From the NCBI GenBank assembly GCA_023437885.1, contig JAEZFH010000125.1, positions 1 through 7,412 on the forward strand: a stretch of 7,412 nucleotides of DNA. The letters run 5' to 3'. Both the position numbers and the translations under genes were made by a program. Below the pieces are notes generated by a model. The model had not been told where the DNA came from. It searched no databases and was given only the letters and a program-made list of their open reading frames with translations. Shown here one piece after another: positions 6,531 to 7,412 of the stretch. This stretch comes from Bacillota bacterium. Its GTDB lineage: Bacteria; Bacillota; Clostridia; Lachnospirales; Lachnospiraceae. Position 1 is the stretch's first letter. Every line of letters starts with the position of its first letter.

Positions 6531-6565
6531 CAAAAAAACAAGGCCGGCCTAACGGCCGGCCTTGT
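6531..6565 (-). terminator. Strong intrinsic terminator after flagellin
   Basis: The minus-strand transcript forms a perfect 12-bp stem (ACAAGGCCGGCC pairing with GGCCGGCCTTGT) with a four-base GTTA loop. A run of seven T follows, the first of which closes the stem. It begins 17 bases after the flagellin stop codon. Each arm contains a GGCCGGCC octamer. It should stop most flagellin transcripts and separate that very highly expressed gene from the glycosylation unit. Confidence 0.95.
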
Positions 6566-6582
6566 AGTCATTGCAAAACTAA

Positions 6583-7412
6583 TTAGCCTAATAATGATAA
6601 AACGCCCTGTGTTGATTGATTAGCCTGTGCCAACATTGACTGAGCAGCCTGCTGAAGAATGTTGCTCTTAGAGTAAGATACCATCTCTTTAGCCATATCA
6701 ACGTCACGGATACGGGACTCAGCTGCCTGAAGGTTCTCAGCAGTATTGTCTGCGTTAGCGATAGTATGCTCTAATCTGTTCTGAACAGCACCAAGAGAAG
6801 ATCTTTCCTTGGATACCTTAGCAATTGCAGTATTGATCGTGGAGATAGCAACGGTAGCCAACGCATAGGTAGATACCTTGTTAGCAACATCAGCTTTTGC
6901 TACGCCTAAGCTGGATGCTCTCATGTTCTTAATCTTCAAAGTGATGTTCTGGCCATTATTAGCACCAACCTGGAAGTTCATAGCTGTGGCGGAGAAAGAG
7001 CCATCAACTAACTTTAAAGTATTGAACTCTGTCTGCTCTGCAATACGGGTAATCTCATCTGTTAAGGATTCTAACTCAGCCTTAATGGACTGACGGTCAA
7101 CGGATACATTAGTATCGTTGGATGCCTGAACTGCTAACTCTCTCATTCTCTGAAGAATGGAGTGTGTCTCATTAAGTGCACCTTCTGCTGTCTGAATTAA
7201 GGAGATACCATCCTGTGCATTGGTAGAAGCCTGCTCAAGACCTCTGATCTGTCCTCTCATCTTCTCGGAGATGGAAAGACCTGCTGCATCATCGCCTGCA
7301 CGGTTAATTCTGTAACCGGAGGATAATTTCTCAGTTGACTTGGAAAGGTTGCCGGTTGTGATTCCTAACTGTCTGTTTGTGTCGGCTGCTGCCATATTGT
7401 GCTGTATTATCA
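6583..7412 (-). CDS. hag: Flagellin, short D0-D1 type (5' end cut by one base at the right window edge)
   Basis: This is the filament subunit, exported through the flagellar type III apparatus. The N-terminal D0/D1 block includes STEKLSSGYRINRAGDDAAGL and LQRMRELAVQ; the latter matches the region recognised by TLR5 in other flagellins. The C-terminal D1/D0 block has ENLQAAESRIRDVDMAKEM and ends in STQGVLSLLG. The first in-window Met (7395) is not the real start: the frame continues upstream as I-I-Q-H-N and then meets the bases TG at the edge. A base at 7413 would complete ATG, GTG or TTG, giving a 276-residue protein that begins like typical flagellins (M-I-I-Q-H-N-M). The middle region between the D1 halves is short, so there is no D2/D3 domain. 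Ser/Thr-rich stretches such as DGSFSATAMNF and KVSTYALATVAISTINTA are candidate O-glycosylation sites. The gene has its own terminator, and its promoter lies outside the window. Confidence 0.95.
   Translation of the reverse strand, partial: IIQHNMAAADTNRQLGITTGNLSKSTEKLSSGYRINRAGDDAAGLSISEKMRGQIRGLEQASTNAQDGISLIQTAEGALNETHSILQRMRELAVQASNDTNVSVDRQSIKAELESLTDEITRIAEQTEFNTLKLVDGSFSATAMNFQVGANNGQNITLKIKNMRASSLGVAKADVANKVSTYALATVAISTINTAIAKVSKERSSLGAVQNRLEHTIANADNTAENLQAAESRIRDVDMAKEMVSYSKSNILQQAAQSMLAQANQSTQGVLSLLG

Noticed and set aside
1..7412. Mobile elements, CRISPR arrays, tRNA or rRNA genes
   Set aside because: No transposase or integrase frames, no regularly spaced repeats, and no tRNA- or rRNA-like conserved stretches were seen.

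Overview
The window reads as part of a flagellin and flagellin-glycosylation locus from a motile, low-GC Gram-positive anaerobe. I would guess the Lachnospiraceae/Clostridium side of the Firmicutes, from the flagellin N-terminus, the strong AAGGAGG-type ribosome binding sites and the AT-rich spacers. That placement is an inference. Every gene I can support is on the minus strand, so transcription runs from high to low coordinates. Nothing convincing is encoded on the plus strand.

Layout in the direction of transcription. (1) A short flagellin gene (7412 to 6583) runs off the right edge; its start codon is almost certainly completed by the first base outside the window. It ends at a very strong intrinsic terminator (6531-6565). 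(2) A sigma-A-like promoter (6475-6503) then opens a second unit. It begins with a small acidic helical protein (6110-6424), followed 15 nt later by a 610-residue Maf/DUF115 protein, the cytoplasmic enzyme family that puts nonulosonic acids on flagellin. (3) A cytidylyltransferase of the CMP-sialate synthetase family fused to a HAD phosphatase domain (3203-4207). (4) A 187-bp AT-rich spacer with three perfect palindromes and a candidate promoter (3141-3169). (5) A NeuB-type nonulosonate synthase carrying a SAF domain and an extra C-terminal cupin (1516-3015). (6) A CDP-glycerol/teichoic-type polyol-phosphate transferase (251-1474). (7) The first 68 codons of a gene for a Rossmann-like nucleotide-binding protein, cut by the left edge.

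How they may work together. The synthase makes a 9-carbon (or related) alpha-keto acid sugar from phosphoenolpyruvate and an aldose. If the product is phosphorylated, the HAD domain removes the phosphate. The cytidylyltransferase activates the sugar with CTP, and the Maf protein transfers it to Ser/Thr of flagellin before export. The CDP-polyol transferase suggests that the glycan, or another surface polymer made here, also carries phosphoglycerol or a similar group.

The most interesting point is the domain packing: cupin with synthase, and phosphatase with cytidylyltransferase. The window shows no classical PseB/PseC, LegB or NeuC-type enzyme. A compact route from a simple sugar phosphate (for example to a KDN- or Kdo-like sugar) is therefore worth testing. 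It remains a hypothesis, because genes beyond both edges are not visible.
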